A program made the translations under genes and the position numbers. A DNA stretch of 64,000 nt from Helopsaltes ochotensis (taxonomy: Eukaryota; Chordata; Aves; Passeriformes; Locustellidae), in assembly GCA_013400155.1 (NCBI GenBank), contig VXBM01000219.1, positions 519,131-583,130 of the forward strand. The letters run 5' to 3'. Positions 62,533 through 64,000 of the stretch are shown in pieces. Below the pieces are notes generated by a model, which was not told the origin of the DNA, did no database searches, and saw only the letters and a program-made list of their open reading frames with translations. The stretch's first letter is position 1; each line of letters starts with the position of its first letter.

Positions 62533-62593
62533 TATCACAGAATTGTTTAAGATGGAAAAGACTTTTAAGATCATCAAGTTCAAACAAGGCAGC
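62533..62593 (-). mobile_element. Second, older CR1 3' end
   Basis: TATCACAGAATTGTTTAAGA, 'TGGAAAAGACTTTTAAGATCATCAAGTTCAA' is the reverse-complemented 3' terminus of another CR1 subfamily (the 'GGAAAAGACC' type, as at 26,168). Only about 60 bases remain. It lies about 40 bases from the CR1 end at 62,355 and in the same orientation. Confidence 0.85.
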
Positions 62594-64000
62594 GGAATCG
62601 GGCTGGTACCTCCTGTTTGGAGGGCACTTCAGTGCTGTCTCTAGGAGCAGGAGTTGTTTCCAGGTGGTTGGATTAGTGATTGCTGGAATATGAGATCAGG
62701 GTGCTACAGGATGAGGGTCTTACTATTGTTCTGAGAAAATTATTTTAGTGACATGCACTCTCCAGATACAAACAAGAATGCTCATGTCATCCATGTATGT
62801 AACTGGTTTGTTGCCTTTTTTCCTTTTCTTTAATAAAGGATAATTGCTAAATTCATTGACCAAAATTAAACCAAACCACTGAATCCATGTAGCTTCTTGA
62901 ATATGTATATAAATCTCATTCAGATCACACAGTTTGTGCACATCTCTAATGTAGTGGAGTTACTTTAGTCCTCACTGAAATGCAGCTTTCTTTGAGCAAA
63001 TCACAGTAGACTGGCAAAGCAGTGTTAAACGACACTCTGGCAGGAAGTAAAGAGGATAATATTTCACTGAAGGAAAATCGCAGGAAGTCAGTAGAATGTC
63101 TGTTATCTTAGCTGGAGCTGGCATTTGGCCTGGTTACTAAAGATAACACCTTTTTTTCCCTCCAAGACTTGTCACTTGCTGCTTTATGACCAAGTATCTT
63201 GATTTACATCTCACTCAGAACACCTCCAGCTGCAGAGCATCACCAGTGCCTGGGTGTGACTCCAGGCTTCTCCATTGCAAACAAAAAGTTGCATTTTTCA
63301 GCCCCCACCATGAGGGACTGGTGCAAGTCTGCTGTTTCCTCAGGCAAGAGAAGAGTAACAGGCAGGAGCACAACCATAATTGTAGGCTGAAGAGGTGAGC
63401 ACCAGGGGACTGGGATTGCTACAACCACTGCTGCCAGACACCTGAGAGAGATCAGGTAGGTGACTGCTGCAAAACCCTGATTTCTGTCTGAGCAGCCACA
63501 GCCCCAACCAGCCTGCCTTTGCAGAGTTCCCACAGAGACTAAGCAGGCACTGCGGTGTCCCTGAGCACATTGCTGTCCTAGGCAACTCTGTGTTTTTGTA
63601 TTCCCATGACTGGCATCATGCTCAAGTTGTGAATTCTCATATAGTATAAAAGAAGAAAATCACATCTGACTCATAGTAGTTGTTGAGATCTGAATTTATT
63701 TTCCAAAGCCTAGTCAGTGCTAGAAGCCCTTTGATTTCCAGGATCTAATGGGACTGCTATCCCCAAAGGACAAGTACAAAATGTGCACAATGATCAGCTG
63801 GATGCTTCTGATAATTTTTAGCAAGAATAGTAAATAGTTAATTTTCTAAATTGTTGATTATGGAAGGAAGTGTATTTTATGAAATGCACACTGTCTGTCA
63901 TGCTGAGCACTAAGCAAATACCACTCTTGCCTCATAAATGGTTGATGGGGTTACCAGGAAAAGTTACTTGTCAGGGGACGTGCATTTACTCTACAGCTTG
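62594..64000. other. Unique non-coding DNA to the window end
   Basis: Open frames at 63,186-63,585 on both strands are short and match no family I know. No repeat is recognised. Confidence 0.5.

Noticed and set aside
1..64000. Bacterial-type system, CRISPR array, phage or operon
   Set aside because: No evenly spaced repeats, no compact gene arrangement, no Shine-Dalgarno/ORF pairs, and multiple CR1 elements show that this is bird chromosomal DNA.
1..64000. tRNA, rRNA or known microRNA genes
   Set aside because: No cloverleaf boxes, rRNA core sequences or microRNA seed-and-stem sequences that I recognise were noticed. A covariance-model scan would be needed to exclude small RNAs.

Overview
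The window is vertebrate nuclear DNA, almost certainly from a bird. The clearest evidence is a set of CR1 retrotransposon remnants with the avian-type 3' end: the octamer-type ATTCTATGA tail and the adjoining 3' UTR words, as at 21,227-21,348, 26,168-27,052 and 62,355-62,490. There is nothing bacterial about it: no operons, no ribosome-binding-site/ORF arrangement, dense stop codons in all frames, and many mononucleotide runs of 12-17 bases. The species cannot be named from sequence alone.

I found no protein-coding exon I can defend. Open frames are short (the longest about 200 codons), usually overlap open frames on the other strand, match no family I recognise, and several are made of low-complexity sequence. 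The best reading is intergenic DNA or the inside of one or more very long introns. T-rich and G4T7-type words lie on the + strand only, which fits weakly with + being the sense strand of a transcription unit crossing the window.

Layout. 1-6.3 kb: plain unique DNA. 6.33-6.46 kb: CR1 piece, then a G4/T-run tract at 6.8-6.9 kb. 8.08-8.33 kb: possible regulatory element. 8.87-9.18 kb: CR1 3' end. 9.2-18.6 kb: unique DNA with low-complexity tracts, a possible old CR1 scrap (16.73 kb) and a homeodomain-site cluster (17.8 kb). 18.6-19.2 kb: GC-rich block ending in a polyadenylation signal. 21.2 kb: CR1 3' end. 26.17-27.05 kb: the longest CR1, with decayed reverse-transcriptase sequence. 28.5-28.89 kb: older CR1. 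31.2-31.5 kb: element-like unique block. 41.3-42.5 kb: two element-like blocks. 53.36-53.62 kb: LTR-like sequence on the - strand. 56.73 kb: CR1 3' end. 61.2-62.15 kb: element-like stretch. 62.36 and 62.53 kb: two CR1 ends in a row.

No novel multi-gene system is visible. The most worthwhile leads are the candidate conserved non-coding elements (8.1, 17.8, 41.3, 42.3 and 61.2-62.1 kb). Each needs a cross-species alignment that could not be run here.
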